Source of the DNA: a virus
DNA: 21,726 bases
Direction: 5' to 3' (one strand)
IMG/VR virus record: IMGVR_UViG_3300008259_000298
Span: 1 to 21,726 of that record
Of the stretch, positions 6,315 through 11,963 are shown piece by piece. The notes beneath the pieces were generated by a model that was not told where the DNA came from, did not search any database, and saw only the letters and a program-made list of their open reading frames with translations. The number at the start of each line of letters is the position of its first letter. Position 1 is the stretch's first letter. The position numbers and the translations under genes are program-made.

Positions 6315-6380
6315 TTAAGTTTTATTTATAATCCAAACTATTACAATTAATAGAATAGTTATAAATATTATTTTAAGCAT
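6315..6380 (-). CDS. Very small membrane peptide (21 aa)
   Basis: ATG at 6380 to TAA at 6315. Residues LKIIFITILLIVIVWII form one hydrophobic span and NKT ends the peptide. It overlaps the XRE gene's stop by 8 bases and fills the gap before the exonuclease. AT-rich DNA easily makes hydrophobic short frames, so the call rests on the overlap and the clean single-span layout. Confidence 0.35.
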   Translation of the reverse strand: MLKIIFITILLIVIVWIINKT

Positions 6381-6675
6381 AAATGTCATACTTAATTACT
6401 TTCTTGTAATCTGATTTGGTTAAGTCTTCAAACATTGAATCAACCGAAACATCAAATATTTTTGAGATTTTATAAAGCTGACTGGCACTCATTTGATTAG
6501 TTCCCAACTCAAATTTAGAAATCTGCTGCTCGCAACTACTGCCAATAAATTCTGCGAGATGTCGCTGGGACATAAATCTTATTTTACCAGTCATTGGTTC
6601 TTCAACCTGAGTATTATGCCTTAGGTATCTAAGATTGCTGGCCAGTTTATTTACTATATCTTGCTTTGTTTCCAT
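6373..6675 (-). CDS. XRE-family helix-turn-helix transcriptional regulator
   Basis: 100 residues from ATG 6675, which follows GGAAGGA closely; an ATG at 6687 (four residues longer) has no ribosome site. The domain spans about residues 30-85: SQRHLAEFIGSS (helix 2), EQQISKFELG (recognition helix, with the SKFE typical of XRE), then SASQLYKISKIFDVSVDSMFE, the characteristic end. A repressor or activator of the phage switch is likely. It sits mid-operon rather than at the divergent promoter. The short C-terminal tail lacks a cleavage domain. Confidence 0.8.
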   Translation of the reverse strand: METKQDIVNKLASNLRYLRHNTQVEEPMTGKIRFMSQRHLAEFIGSSCEQQISKFELGTNQMSASQLYKISKIFDVSVDSMFEDLTKSDYKKVIKYDIYA

Positions 6676-6896
6676 ATATCCTTCCATTTTTCATGCTGTT
6701 GCTTCCAATAATCACAATTCATATCAGGATTGTAATAAGGGAATTGTTTATAAAACTCATTTAGAGTTATTGTTTTATCTTCAATAGAACACAAATCAAA
6801 ATAGTATGGTGCTTCATTAGCAACTATACTTGGGTTCTTTTGAGATTCTAAAAACAATCTATTAATTTCTTCTTGAACTGTTTTAATTAATAACAT
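6654..6896 (-). CDS. Hypothetical protein
   Basis: 80 residues. The start at 6896 has GGAAGGGGA four bases upstream, inside the lipoprotein gene's end (14-base overlap). The N-terminal helix (KTVQEEINRLFLESQ) is followed by a Y/F/W-rich stretch (YYFDLCSIED, FYKQFPYYNPDMNCDYWKQQ). No family recognised. Its 3' end overlaps the XRE gene by about 22 bases. Confidence 0.6.
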   Translation of the reverse strand: MLLIKTVQEEINRLFLESQKNPSIVANEAPYYFDLCSIEDKTITLNEFYKQFPYYNPDMNCDYWKQQHEKWKDIWKQSKI

Positions 6897-7191
6897 TGTG
6901 TCCCCTTCCGGCTAAACATTTTTTAGTATAATTTTCTCTAGTTCTTTTTTCTTCCGGCGGAAGCCAAAAAAATAATCCTCTAAAGACATTATTATAACCC
7001 CAAACAATTCCATCAGTTAATCCACTAATCTCTTGGTTTGCAAGAGTGGAACAATGTTGAATATCGTCGGTTATTTCTGCTGCTCTATCACTTGGATAGC
7101 TGCCACTTCTTCCTTTGGTATCAATTACCGGCTTATAAGCACAATTAGTTAATAGTGCGCTTAGTAAAACGGATAATATTATTTTTTTCAT
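6883..7191 (-). CDS. Phage-encoded lipoprotein
   Basis: 102 residues with a strong AAGGAG ribosome site. KK followed by IILSVLLSALL and L14-T15-N16-C17 is a lipoprotein signal peptide; N at -1 is less usual than G/A/S. The residue after C17 is alanine, which by the Lol rule favours the outer membrane. The mature part has VIDTKGRSG, two further cysteines (HCSTLA and KKCLAG), and a mid hydrophobic region (VFRGLFFWLPP). It looks like cellular small lipoproteins of low-GC marine Alphaproteobacteria. Phage lipoproteins often block superinfection (T5 Llp, phi80 Cor type); that role is inference. Confidence 0.65.
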   Translation of the reverse strand: MKKIILSVLLSALLTNCAYKPVIDTKGRSGSYPSDRAAEITDDIQHCSTLANQEISGLTDGIVWGYNNVFRGLFFWLPPEEKRTRENYTKKCLAGRGHNVIN

Positions 7192-7372
7192 TTTTATCTC
7201 CTTTTTTTAAATATTCCATAACCTTAACATTTTTATAATCCATAAATCTTAGTCTTGGAAATGTCTTCCAAGCAAGTTCTATGTAATTGGCTAGTGTATG
7301 GAATCTGTTATTTTTTACGCAGTCTTCAATTATTTTAAGCGCTACAATTAAATCAGTCTTTTTTTTTCTCAT
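7145..7372 (-). CDS. Hypothetical basic protein
   Basis: 75 residues; AUG preceded by GGAGAAGG three bases away, within the end of the 48-aa gene. Lysine/arginine-rich: MRKKKTDLIVALKIIED, then TLANYIELAWKTFPRLRF. The last 47 bases overlap the lipoprotein gene start. The middle looks like a folded helical domain; the tail (EKNNIIRFTKRTIN) is constrained by the overlap. No family recognised. Confidence 0.5.
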   Translation of the reverse strand: MRKKKTDLIVALKIIEDCVKNNRFHTLANYIELAWKTFPRLRFMDYKNVKVMEYLKKGDKNEKNNIIRFTKRTIN

Positions 7373-7499
7373 TTGCCTTCTCCATTTGTTTTTTTTCTTT
7401 TTTTAATTCTGCTTCCCTAATTGCTTGTTTTAATTTTTCTGCAAAAACGCTCTCACCTAACTTTGTACTAAGAGATTTTTCTTTATTTGAAAAGTTCAT
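7353..7499 (-). CDS. Small lysine/glutamate-rich helical protein (48 aa)
   Basis: ATG at 7499 overlaps the upstream stop as ATGA and the stop lies 20 bases inside the next gene. NFSNKEKSLSTKLGESVF leads into a highly charged helix (KLKQAIREAELKKEKKQM) and a run of lysines. Contains long A-runs that make indel errors likely, but the frame is continuous. Function unknown. Confidence 0.5.
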   Translation of the reverse strand: MNFSNKEKSLSTKLGESVFAEKLKQAIREAELKKEKKQMEKANEKKKD

Positions 7500-7651
7500 T
7501 TTTTCTTAGTGTTTATAATTTTTTTTAATTCATTGTAAATAGCCTTATCATAGCTAGATACTTTTGAGCCTGAGAATTCTTGGGTGATTATAAATTTCTC
7601 TATAATATGTAATGAACCCTTCAGTATATCTAATGAGACTTTTTTATACAT
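7496..7651 (-). CDS. Small helical protein (51 aa)
   Basis: ATG at 7651 directly follows the upstream stop; its own TGA overlaps the next ATG. Sequence SLDILKGSLHIIEKFIITQEF, a short SGSKVSSYDKAIY stretch, then NELKKIINTKKK. Two helices of mixed character. No family recognised; supported by the tight packing with neighbours. Confidence 0.5.
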   Translation of the reverse strand: MYKKVSLDILKGSLHIIEKFIITQEFSGSKVSSYDKAIYNELKKIINTKKK

Positions 7652-7744
7652 CTAATTTATTATCCAGTTTAATAATATTATACTTGACCAGCCCAAACCA
7701 ATAGCAATTAAAAATGCTATTCCTTCTTTAGTTTCTTTATTCAT
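7652..7744 (-). CDS. Tiny single-span membrane protein (30 aa)
   Basis: NKETKEG then one hydrophobic segment (IAFLIAIGLGWSSIILLNWII) ending in N. Its start overlaps the upstream stop as ATGA and AAGGAG-like bases are absent. Likely a small inner-membrane protein translated by coupling. Confidence 0.45.
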   Translation of the reverse strand: MNKETKEGIAFLIAIGLGWSSIILLNWIIN

Positions 7745-7827
7745 TTGTAGTTCTCCCATATTAATATTGTTAATATAACTGCGAAGCAAAACCAAGCAAA
7801 TCCCAAATCAGATATTAATTCAATCAT
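7741..7827 (-). CDS. Tiny single-span membrane protein (28 aa)
   Basis: Hydrophobic segment LGFAWFCFAVILTILIW between a short acidic start (MIELISD) and ENYK. ATGA overlaps at both ends: with the gene upstream (stop at 7824) and the one downstream (start at 7744). The double overlap is the main support for coding. Confidence 0.45.
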   Translation of the reverse strand: MIELISDLGFAWFCFAVILTILIWENYK

Positions 7828-8006
7828 TTTTTGAATCCTTGCTTTGTTAGCATTCCATTTAATTTTTCAATTAAATTAGTCATGCGCTTTTTAGTGTTTA
7901 TTCCTTTTACTTCATTATCTAATAAGATTTTAGTCATGCAGCCAACTAAAAGCCGCATTTCATTAAAACTCATTGAGCAAATCACGCCTATTTCTCTATT
8001 TGCCAT
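7824..8006 (-). CDS. Hypothetical small protein (60 aa)
   Basis: MANREIGVICSMSFNEMRLL, then VGCMTKILLDNE, then a basic helical end (KKRMTNLIEKLNGMLTKQ). A helical protein with no recognised family. Its start lies 19 bases inside the upstream 32-aa gene, its stop overlaps the next start. Confidence 0.5.
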   Translation of the reverse strand: MANREIGVICSMSFNEMRLLVGCMTKILLDNEVKGINTKKRMTNLIEKLNGMLTKQGFKK

Positions 8007-8086
8007 AATGTTTTAAATATTCTTTTTTTTTTGATTGGACACCAATACCCATAGTAGCCGGTTATTGTTTTTTTCTTTTTTTTCAT
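7988..8086 (-). CDS. Tiny basic protein (32 aa)
   Basis: ATG at 8086 has a perfect AAGGAG five bases upstream and overlaps the stop of the gene before it (ATGA). Begins with a run of five lysines, then TITGYYGYWCPIKKK and an aromatic/basic end. The coding strand has A-runs of 7, 8 and 10, so the frame is sensitive to sequencing error: a one-base change in the 10-A run would shift the C-terminus. Function unknown. Confidence 0.45.
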   Translation of the reverse strand: MKKKKKTITGYYGYWCPIKKKRIFKTLWQIEK

Positions 8087-8247
8087 TCTATCTCCTTTTT
8101 TGGTTTATCCTCTTTGTAGTCATATTCAAGATTAGTAACATTGAAAAAAGATAATTTAATAAATTGCTTAAATTTCTTTATCATGTCTTCTATATCCTCT
8201 TGGTTACAATGAGAATTCCATTTGATGTTGCATTTATAGTTTTTCAT
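8083..8247 (-). CDS. Hypothetical small protein (54 aa)
   Basis: ATG at 8247 with GGAG six bases upstream. KCNIKWNSHCNQEDIEDMIK, then KFKQFIKLSFFNVTNLEYDY, then a charged tail. Two cysteines and one histidine are not enough to call a zinc site. The arrangement is a short strand-helix-strand domain. It begins 14 bases inside the upstream nuclease-like gene and its TGA overlaps the next ATG. Confidence 0.5.
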   Translation of the reverse strand: MKNYKCNIKWNSHCNQEDIEDMIKKFKQFIKLSFFNVTNLEYDYKEDKPKKEIE

Positions 8248-8626
8248 TTAATCTCCATTGGTTTAAGTATTCGCTCATTTTAATTAAAACACATTTGCTT
8301 GCTTTATTATCTCCCAGCATAACTTCTTTATAGTTTCCTCTTTTAACAATGCTTTTTAATCTATTAACTGCAATAACTGTAATGCCAACTAAGTCATCTC
8401 CATCATAAAAGCTATGAACCCAATACTTAGCATGAGTTCCATTTAAGCCTGATTTCTTGCCATAGGATTCTAATTCAATGCACACATTTCCAGTCTTCTT
8501 CCAATAATCTCTTTCAGATTTACATTCAAACTTATCTTTAGACATTCCTAAGAAAGCAGCAACAGATTTCTCGTTCTCTATTCCTTTAGCTAAATCAAAA
8601 TCAAATTTAGAATCATTATTAAACAT
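8234..8626 (-). CDS. Probable PD-(D/E)XK-type nuclease-like protein
   Basis: 130 residues. After an N-terminal helix with E17 (KGIENEKSVAAFLGM) comes FECKSERDYWKKTGNVCIE, then ELESYGKKSGLNGTHAKYW. The strand F-E-x-K, followed by a turn with TGN and a second strand ending in E, with SG..T.A.YW downstream, matches a group of small phage restriction-fold nucleases as I recall them. Likely catalytic residues are the glutamate and lysine of ECK. The TAATG overlap with the upstream gene and AAGGA ribosome site support the start. Substrate unknown. Confidence 0.6.
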   Translation of the reverse strand: MFNNDSKFDFDLAKGIENEKSVAAFLGMSKDKFECKSERDYWKKTGNVCIELESYGKKSGLNGTHAKYWVHSFYDGDDLVGITVIAVNRLKSIVKRGNYKEVMLGDNKASKCVLIKMSEYLNQWRLNEKL

Positions 8627-8796
8627 TAAAATCCTTTTTTAATTAATTTCTTAATTACTTTGACTGCTTGTTTTTTGTTCTCAACTACCCAGAATCTATT
8701 TTTGTTTGTTTTTTTTGCAGATGGCGCAAAATTTATTAATTCATCTTTTGTAAATTCTGCAACAGTTCTGTCTTTTAAGTCAATTATATAAGCCAT
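8626..8796 (-). CDS. Hypothetical small protein (56 aa)
   Basis: Start set at ATG 8796, six bases after GGAG; an ATG four codons earlier (8808) lacks a site and itself supplies the GGAG. MAYIIDLKDRTVAEFTKDEL is strand-helix, then RFWVVENKKQAVKVIKKLI. The C-terminus is strongly basic (KKLIKKGF). A small alpha/beta protein; no family recognised. Confidence 0.6.
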   Translation of the reverse strand: MAYIIDLKDRTVAEFTKDELINFAPSAKKTNKNRFWVVENKKQAVKVIKKLIKKGF

Positions 8797-8807
8797 ATTA
8801 TTCTCCA

Positions 8808-9053
8808 TTATATTGTTTTGTATATTTTTCTGTGATTAAGATTTGTTTGTGCTGTTTCTCTCACCGCATAAACAAGGCATTGATTATACCAGCGATTGCC
8901 ACTTACTTTTCTGGCCAGCTTTAATGCCTTTTTGTAGGTTTTTGCTTTTCTATTTATTTTATTGCGACGATTAGTAATAGAAAAATAATCTGGTTTTTCT
9001 AGCACCCATAAATCACGCTCATTAAAAGCAAGATATTTGTTATTTATTTTCAT
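8808..9053 (-). CDS. Hypothetical basic protein (81 aa)
   Basis: ATG at 9053 overlaps the upstream stop as ATGA; a TTG two codons earlier is not needed. Sequence MKINNKYLAFNERDLWVLEK, then a basic stretch (NRRNKINRKAKTYKKALKLA) and RWYNQCLVYAVRET. The distribution of R/K in the middle would suit nucleic-acid binding, but this is only composition. No family recognised. Confidence 0.55.
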   Translation of the reverse strand: MKINNKYLAFNERDLWVLEKPDYFSITNRRNKINRKAKTYKKALKLARKVSGNRWYNQCLVYAVRETAQTNLNHRKIYKTI

Positions 9054-9304
9054 ATCCAACTTTCTTTTCCATGCTCAACATAACATTCTCCATAAATTGA
9101 ACTTATGTAATGGACATATTTATTTTCACATTGATTTTGATAATAATTTTTTGCATCTTTTTTAGCTGTTGTTTTTGTATAAACTCCATCATCAAAAGAA
9201 ATTAAGATAGCTTTAGCTTCATCATCAATAATTTGATTTTGAAACTTGATTGGTAAATTATTAAAATCTATATTTTCTTTTATGACTTTTATTTTTTCTT
9301 TCAT
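9050..9304 (-). CDS. Hypothetical protein (84 aa)
   Basis: Start set at ATG 9304, preceded by AAGGA at 7 bases; the frame is open further upstream to 9379 but that part runs inside the next gene. KEKIKVIKENIDFNNLPIKF, then an acidic strand (EAKAILISFDDGVYTKT) and a Y-rich region (YYQNQCENKYVHYISSIYGE). Small mixed fold, no family recognised. Confidence 0.55.
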   Translation of the reverse strand: MKEKIKVIKENIDFNNLPIKFQNQIIDDEAKAILISFDDGVYTKTTAKKDAKNYYQNQCENKYVHYISSIYGECYVEHGKESWI

Positions 9305-9318
9305 ATTTTCTTCCTTTG

Positions 9319-9507
9319 TTAATTTGATTTTTTTAATTCTTCTAATGCTAATAAATATAACCCCTGAGTAACTGTCCAATAATGTGAATTATTAACATCA
9401 TCACATAAATAAGAGTTATTATTTATTGCCTCTTTAACTAAAGAGTATTTTTTTTCAGAAAATAATTTTCTTATATTTCCTAAAGTTGCTTTTGCTTGGC
9501 TTGTCAT
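9319..9507 (-). CDS. First gene of the leftward operon (62 aa, hypothetical)
   Basis: AAGGAG with 6-7 bases to the ATG, the best ribosome site in the operon, and the first gene after the divergent promoter. MTSQAKATLGNIRKLFSEKK, then YSLVKEAINNNSYLCDDV and a terminal helix (GLYLLALEELKKSN). First-expressed early phage genes often interfere with host regulation, but nothing here shows a specific target. Confidence 0.6.
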   Translation of the reverse strand: MTSQAKATLGNIRKLFSEKKYSLVKEAINNNSYLCDDVNNSHYWTVTQGLYLLALEELKKSN

Positions 9508-9535
9508 ATTTATCTCCTTTTAGTTATATGCAAAT

Positions 9536-9564
9536 AATATAATTTACTAATTTAGTTAATTCAA
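9536..9564 (-). promoter_or_regulatory. Sigma70-like promoter for the leftward operon
   Basis: On the minus strand: -35 TTGAAT (9564-9559), 17-base spacer, -10 TATATT (9541-9536). Transcription would start near 9528, about 20 bases before the AAGGAG ribosome site of the gene starting at 9507. A second perfect -10 hexamer, TATAAT, lies upstream at 9593-9588 without a good -35. Confidence 0.6.
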
Positions 9565-9573
9565 GCGTAATAA

Positions 9574-9601
9574 TTGAGAAAAACATCATTATAGCTAAAA
9601 T
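9574..9601 (+). promoter_or_regulatory. Sigma70-like promoter for the rightward operon
   Basis: TTGAGA (9574-9579), 16-base spacer, TAAAAT (9596-9601): five of six consensus bases in each box. Back to back with the leftward promoter, the -35 boxes about 10 bases apart, so one bound regulator could affect both. The start near 9608 would give a leader of about 100 bases before the ATG at 9712. Confidence 0.5.
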
Positions 9602-9656
9602 AATTTGTTTTAAATTCAATAAGTTAAACTGTTGCTATTATGTTCCACTTTTGATA

Positions 9657-9691
9657 CTAGGAATTGTGGTGCTATGCCTTCCTAGCACCAC
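9657..9691 (+). promoter_or_regulatory. Two mutually exclusive hairpins in the rightward leader
   Basis: Hairpin A: CTAGGAA (9657-9663) with TTCCTAG (9679-9685), 7 bp. Hairpin B: GTGGTGCTA (9666-9674) with TAGCACCAC (9683-9691), 9 bp with an 8-base loop. They share 9683-9685 and cannot coexist. CCTA (9681-9684) can also pair with TAGG at 9701-9704, which forms part of the ribosome site before the ATG at 9712. The leader could therefore act as a translation or transcription switch. No ligand or protein is indicated. Confidence 0.5.
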
Positions 9692-9711
9692 GCTAAATAA
9701 TAGGATATTTA

Positions 9712-9852
9712 ATGCCACTTATAAAAGGTTATTCATCTGCCAGCATAGCAAAAAACATAAAAAGAGAAATGAAGACAAAGCCAACAAAGCAGGCTATTGC
9801 TATTGCTCTTTCTGTGGCCAGAGCCGCAAAGAAAAAAGCTAAGAAAAAATGA
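9712..9852 (+). CDS. Small basic conserved phage protein (46 aa)
   Basis: Begins MPLIKGYSSASIAKNIKREM and continues with a short alanine-rich helix (KQAIAIALSVARAAKKK). The pattern MPLIKG-S...I..NI..EM..GKP..QA.AIALS.AR is recurrent in small phage proteins. The ribosome site AGGA lies 7 bases upstream; the stop overlaps the next ATG. A longer frame at 9651-9842 on the same strand is out of phase and is a shadow. Function unknown, possibly nucleic-acid binding. Confidence 0.7.
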   Translation: MPLIKGYSSASIAKNIKREMKTKPTKQAIAIALSVARAAKKKAKKK

Positions 9853-10217
9853 TTTTAAAAAAGAAGGCTATCAAATCACTTGCTCATTTAAAATGGGTAT
9901 CTAAAAACTATCATTGTATAATCTGTAAAAACCCTGAAATTCAAGTTTGCCATATAAGAAATTTGCCATTTGGAAATGTTGGCTTGGCAGTTAAGAATGA
10001 TGCCTTTGTAACACCTATGTGTTATCCGCATCATTTAGAGCAGCACAGAATGAATGAAAAAAAGTTCTGGGAGAAATATAAAATAAATCCTATATATATT
10101 TCCTATAAATTAGCTTGTAATAGTCCATGTAAAAAGATACAAAAATTAATAACAGAAGGATATTATGACGAATACATATCAAGATATTTTGGAGACAACA
10201 AAGAAAGTGCTTTGTAA
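9849..10217 (+). CDS. DUF968/HNH-type nuclease-like protein
   Basis: 122 residues with a zinc/HNH arrangement: C23-x2-C26 (HCIICKNP), C34-H35 (VCHIRN), then a conserved stretch to C58 and H61-H62 (VTPMCYPHHLEQH66) and KKFWEKYKINP. C-x2-C...H...C-x2-H-H...H with a following W-x-x-x...NP is typical of the DUF968 / phage Ref-like HNH group, some of which act as recombination-associated nucleases. ATGA-coupled to the gene before. The last 53 bases overlap the next gene. Confidence 0.75.
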   Translation: MILKKKAIKSLAHLKWVSKNYHCIICKNPEIQVCHIRNLPFGNVGLAVKNDAFVTPMCYPHHLEQHRMNEKKFWEKYKINPIYISYKLACNSPCKKIQKLITEGYYDEYISRYFGDNKESAL

Positions 10218-10437
10218 TTCAAAATTATATAACAAAGTTAATTTCTTTAAAGTTCCATTTAATAAAATAGGCGTAACAGTTATTAGAAATATAACAAAAG
10301 ATTCTTATGCCAACATAGGAAAGCATTTTAATAAAAGCTGGTTTAGTTGTTATGCTGCTGTTCAAAATTGCTCTAAAAATGGATTGAAGGCTTTTACTGA
10401 AGAAGTTATATCTTTAGTAAAAAAAGAAATGAAATGA
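10165..10437 (+). CDS. DnaA domain IV-like protein without AAA+ domain
   Basis: 90 residues, AGAAGGA four to five bases before the ATG, inside the end of the nuclease gene. The part FFKVPFNKIGVTVIRNITKD, then SYANIGKHFNKSWFSCYAAVQNC, resembles the C-terminal DNA-binding domain of DnaA (helix, S-Y-x-x-I-G-x-x-F, recognition helix). The D-H-[ST]-T-V signature that contacts DnaA boxes is replaced by WFSCYAA, so box recognition may differ. A replication or origin-recognition role beside the wHTH protein is inference. Confidence 0.6.
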   Translation: MTNTYQDILETTKKVLCNSKLYNKVNFFKVPFNKIGVTVIRNITKDSYANIGKHFNKSWFSCYAAVQNCSKNGLKAFTEEVISLVKKEMK

Positions 10438-11009
10438 CTGAGGGTTGGATAGCTTTACATAGAAAGATTTATAATTCTAAAGATTTTAATAATCAATTAG
10501 AAGTTGCTGTATTTTTATATCTAGTTGCTATGGCATCTCATAAACCAACCCAGATTATTTATAGAAAAAAGAAAATAAATCTTAAAAGAGGAGAAATTTC
10601 AATAGCTTATAGGGATTTGGCAAAAAAGTTTGGCATTTCTTTTGATAAAATTAGAACTATAATTAAAAACTTAAAAGCATCAGGCAATATCAATCAAACT
10701 TTACACAAACGATTAAGCGTTTTTAGCATTGTAAAATATAGCAAATATCAAGATTTGCCGGCGCAGCCCAATCAAAATATCCCACACAGAACAACAACTA
10801 TTACTAACTATACTACTAGTATAGGTAAAAATATGTTAAGTCTTAGTAAAATGGCTGATAAACCAAATAAAATTCATATCCCTATTCTGCAAAACCTAAA
10901 GACTAAAATTATAGAAAAACCTAGAAACAAGAACGAATGGGAAATTGGCAAGGAGAAACTTGATGCTCAGGATTATGAGAAATGGGTGCTGCGCAAATTA
11001 AACTCTTGA
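10434..11009 (+). CDS. Winged-helix replication initiator-like protein
   Basis: 191 residues. The N-terminal ~110 residues have the layout of phage replisome-organiser/DnaD-like N-terminal domains: GWIALHRKI, then LEVAVFLYLVAMASHKP, KINLKRGEISIAYRDLAKKF, DKIRTIIKNLKASGNI, ending in SIVKYSKYQDL. The middle is polar and threonine/asparagine-rich, and the C-terminus has a short helix (KEKLDAQDYEKWVLRKL) where a helicase-loading motif might sit. ATGA-coupled to the DnaA-like gene. Replication initiation or helicase loading is likely; no primase motifs. Confidence 0.7.
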   Translation: MTEGWIALHRKIYNSKDFNNQLEVAVFLYLVAMASHKPTQIIYRKKKINLKRGEISIAYRDLAKKFGISFDKIRTIIKNLKASGNINQTLHKRLSVFSIVKYSKYQDLPAQPNQNIPHRTTTITNYTTSIGKNMLSLSKMADKPNKIHIPILQNLKTKIIEKPRNKNEWEIGKEKLDAQDYEKWVLRKLNS

Positions 11010-11014
11010 TTTAA

Positions 11015-11044
11015 TTGACTATTTTATTCTTTAAAAATTATATA
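11015..11044 (+). promoter_or_regulatory. Candidate sigma70-like promoter
   Basis: TTGACT (11015-11020), 18-base spacer, TATATA (11039-11044) in the 97-base gap after the replication gene. AT-rich sequence continues to the AAAAGGAG ribosome site of the next gene. Confidence 0.4.
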
Positions 11045-11106
11045 TTTACATAACTTCAAAATAACTTTAATAAATTTGCCACCAAACTAACAAAAGGAGT
11101 GTGGGA

Positions 11107-11298
11107 ATGAAAATAGAAAAAATAATAGCTAAACTTGAAAAAAGCCAAGATAAAATCAATCAAGAATTTGATGCTTTAAGAGAAATGCTTGAAGACCATC
11201 TTGAAGAAATGGAATCAGAGGAAACTTATGATGACTCTGAGGATATGGACGAAGATTTTTCTGAAGACGAAGATTTAGATTCGTCTGACGAGGACTAA
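11107..11298 (+). CDS. Small coiled-coil protein with strongly acidic tail
   Basis: 63 residues from ATG 11107, seven bases after GGAG; the GTG at 11101 is too close to the site. Residues 1-36 form a charged helix (KIEKIIAKLEKSQDKINQEF, then LREMLEDHLEEM). The remaining part is almost wholly D/E/S (for example DDSEDMDEDFSEDEDLDSSD). Such tails occur in DNA-mimic or anti-restriction proteins and in chaperone or partner-binding domains; which applies is not shown. Strong ribosome site and own promoter candidate suggest high expression. Confidence 0.6.
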   Translation: MKIEKIIAKLEKSQDKINQEFDALREMLEDHLEEMESEETYDDSEDMDEDFSEDEDLDSSDED

Positions 11299-11325
11299 CC
11301 TCAATCACAGATAAGCTGCAAAGCT

Positions 11326-11343
11326 GGAAGGTTATCTAACCTT
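11326..11343 (+). promoter_or_regulatory. Hairpin holding GGAAGG before the GH73 gene
   Basis: AAGGTTA (11328-11334) and TAACCTT (11337-11343) are perfectly complementary. GGAAGG at 11326-11331 is the only Shine-Dalgarno-like sequence upstream of ATG 11349, is 17 bases away and partly inside the stem. Initiation may be poor or conditional. Confidence 0.4.
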
Positions 11344-11348
11344 TAAAA

Positions 11349-11963
11349 ATGAACTCAAAAATACTTAGTATAAAACTATGGGACTATTCTATTGTCTGCT
11401 TATTTTTATCTTCTGTTTTTGTGCTTGGAACATTCTTTCCGAATTCTAGCACCAAAGAAAAAATTAGAAATAGCACTATTGAAGAAATAAGAAAGATAGG
11501 CTTCTTTGAACCAAAAGTTGATAATAGTTCTGGCGAAAAATTTATAGTTAGCATGAAAAAATGTATCGCCTATATCAACCTAGACTTAGATAAAAAAGAA
11601 CAAATACCAACAGCATTAATAATTGCACAATCTATTGTTGAATCAAATTTTGGAACAAGCAGATTTGCATTGGAAGGTAATGCTCTCTTTGGCGTAAGAG
11701 TTTGGTCAAAAAATGGACTTTTGCCGCTTAAACAAGACGAATCAATTAAGTGGAGAATTAAGACATATAAAACTAAATGCCAATCAGTTAAGGATTATAT
11801 AAGCATATTAAATAACAATCATCATTATCAAGAATTCCGCCAAACAAGGCAAAGAACTAAAGACCCTTTGATATTAGCAGAAACCTTAGACAATTTTTCT
11901 ACTAGCTTAGAATATACAAATCATGTTAGACAGGTATTAATTAAATACAAAAACAAGTTATGA
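11349..11963 (+). CDS. Membrane-anchored GH73/Bax-type peptidoglycan hydrolase
   Basis: 204 residues. An N-terminal anchor at about 14-30 (SIVCLFLSSVFVLGTFF) precedes the catalytic domain. E98 in IAQSIVESNFGTSRFA is the expected acid of glucosaminidase/Bax domains, followed by LEGNALFGVRVW, then KTYKTKCQSVKDYI and LNNNHHYQEFR. The family cleaves peptidoglycan glycan strands. It is far from the M15 endolysin and in a replication region, so an early or signal-anchor-release lysis role, superinfection effect or wall remodelling are alternatives. Stop overlaps the next ATG. Confidence 0.7.
   Translation: MNSKILSIKLWDYSIVCLFLSSVFVLGTFFPNSSTKEKIRNSTIEEIRKIGFFEPKVDNSSGEKFIVSMKKCIAYINLDLDKKEQIPTALIIAQSIVESNFGTSRFALEGNALFGVRVWSKNGLLPLKQDESIKWRIKTYKTKCQSVKDYISILNNNHHYQEFRQTRQRTKDPLILAETLDNFSTSLEYTNHVRQVLIKYKNKL

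Noticed and set aside
7831-8016. 61-codon plus-strand frame
   Set aside because: Antisense to the 60-residue leftward gene, which is coupled at both ends.
9651-9842. 63-codon frame from TTG on the plus strand
   Set aside because: It overlaps the hairpin leader and the 46-aa gene at 9712-9852 in another frame; that gene has a recognisable sequence and a ribosome site, so this is a shadow.
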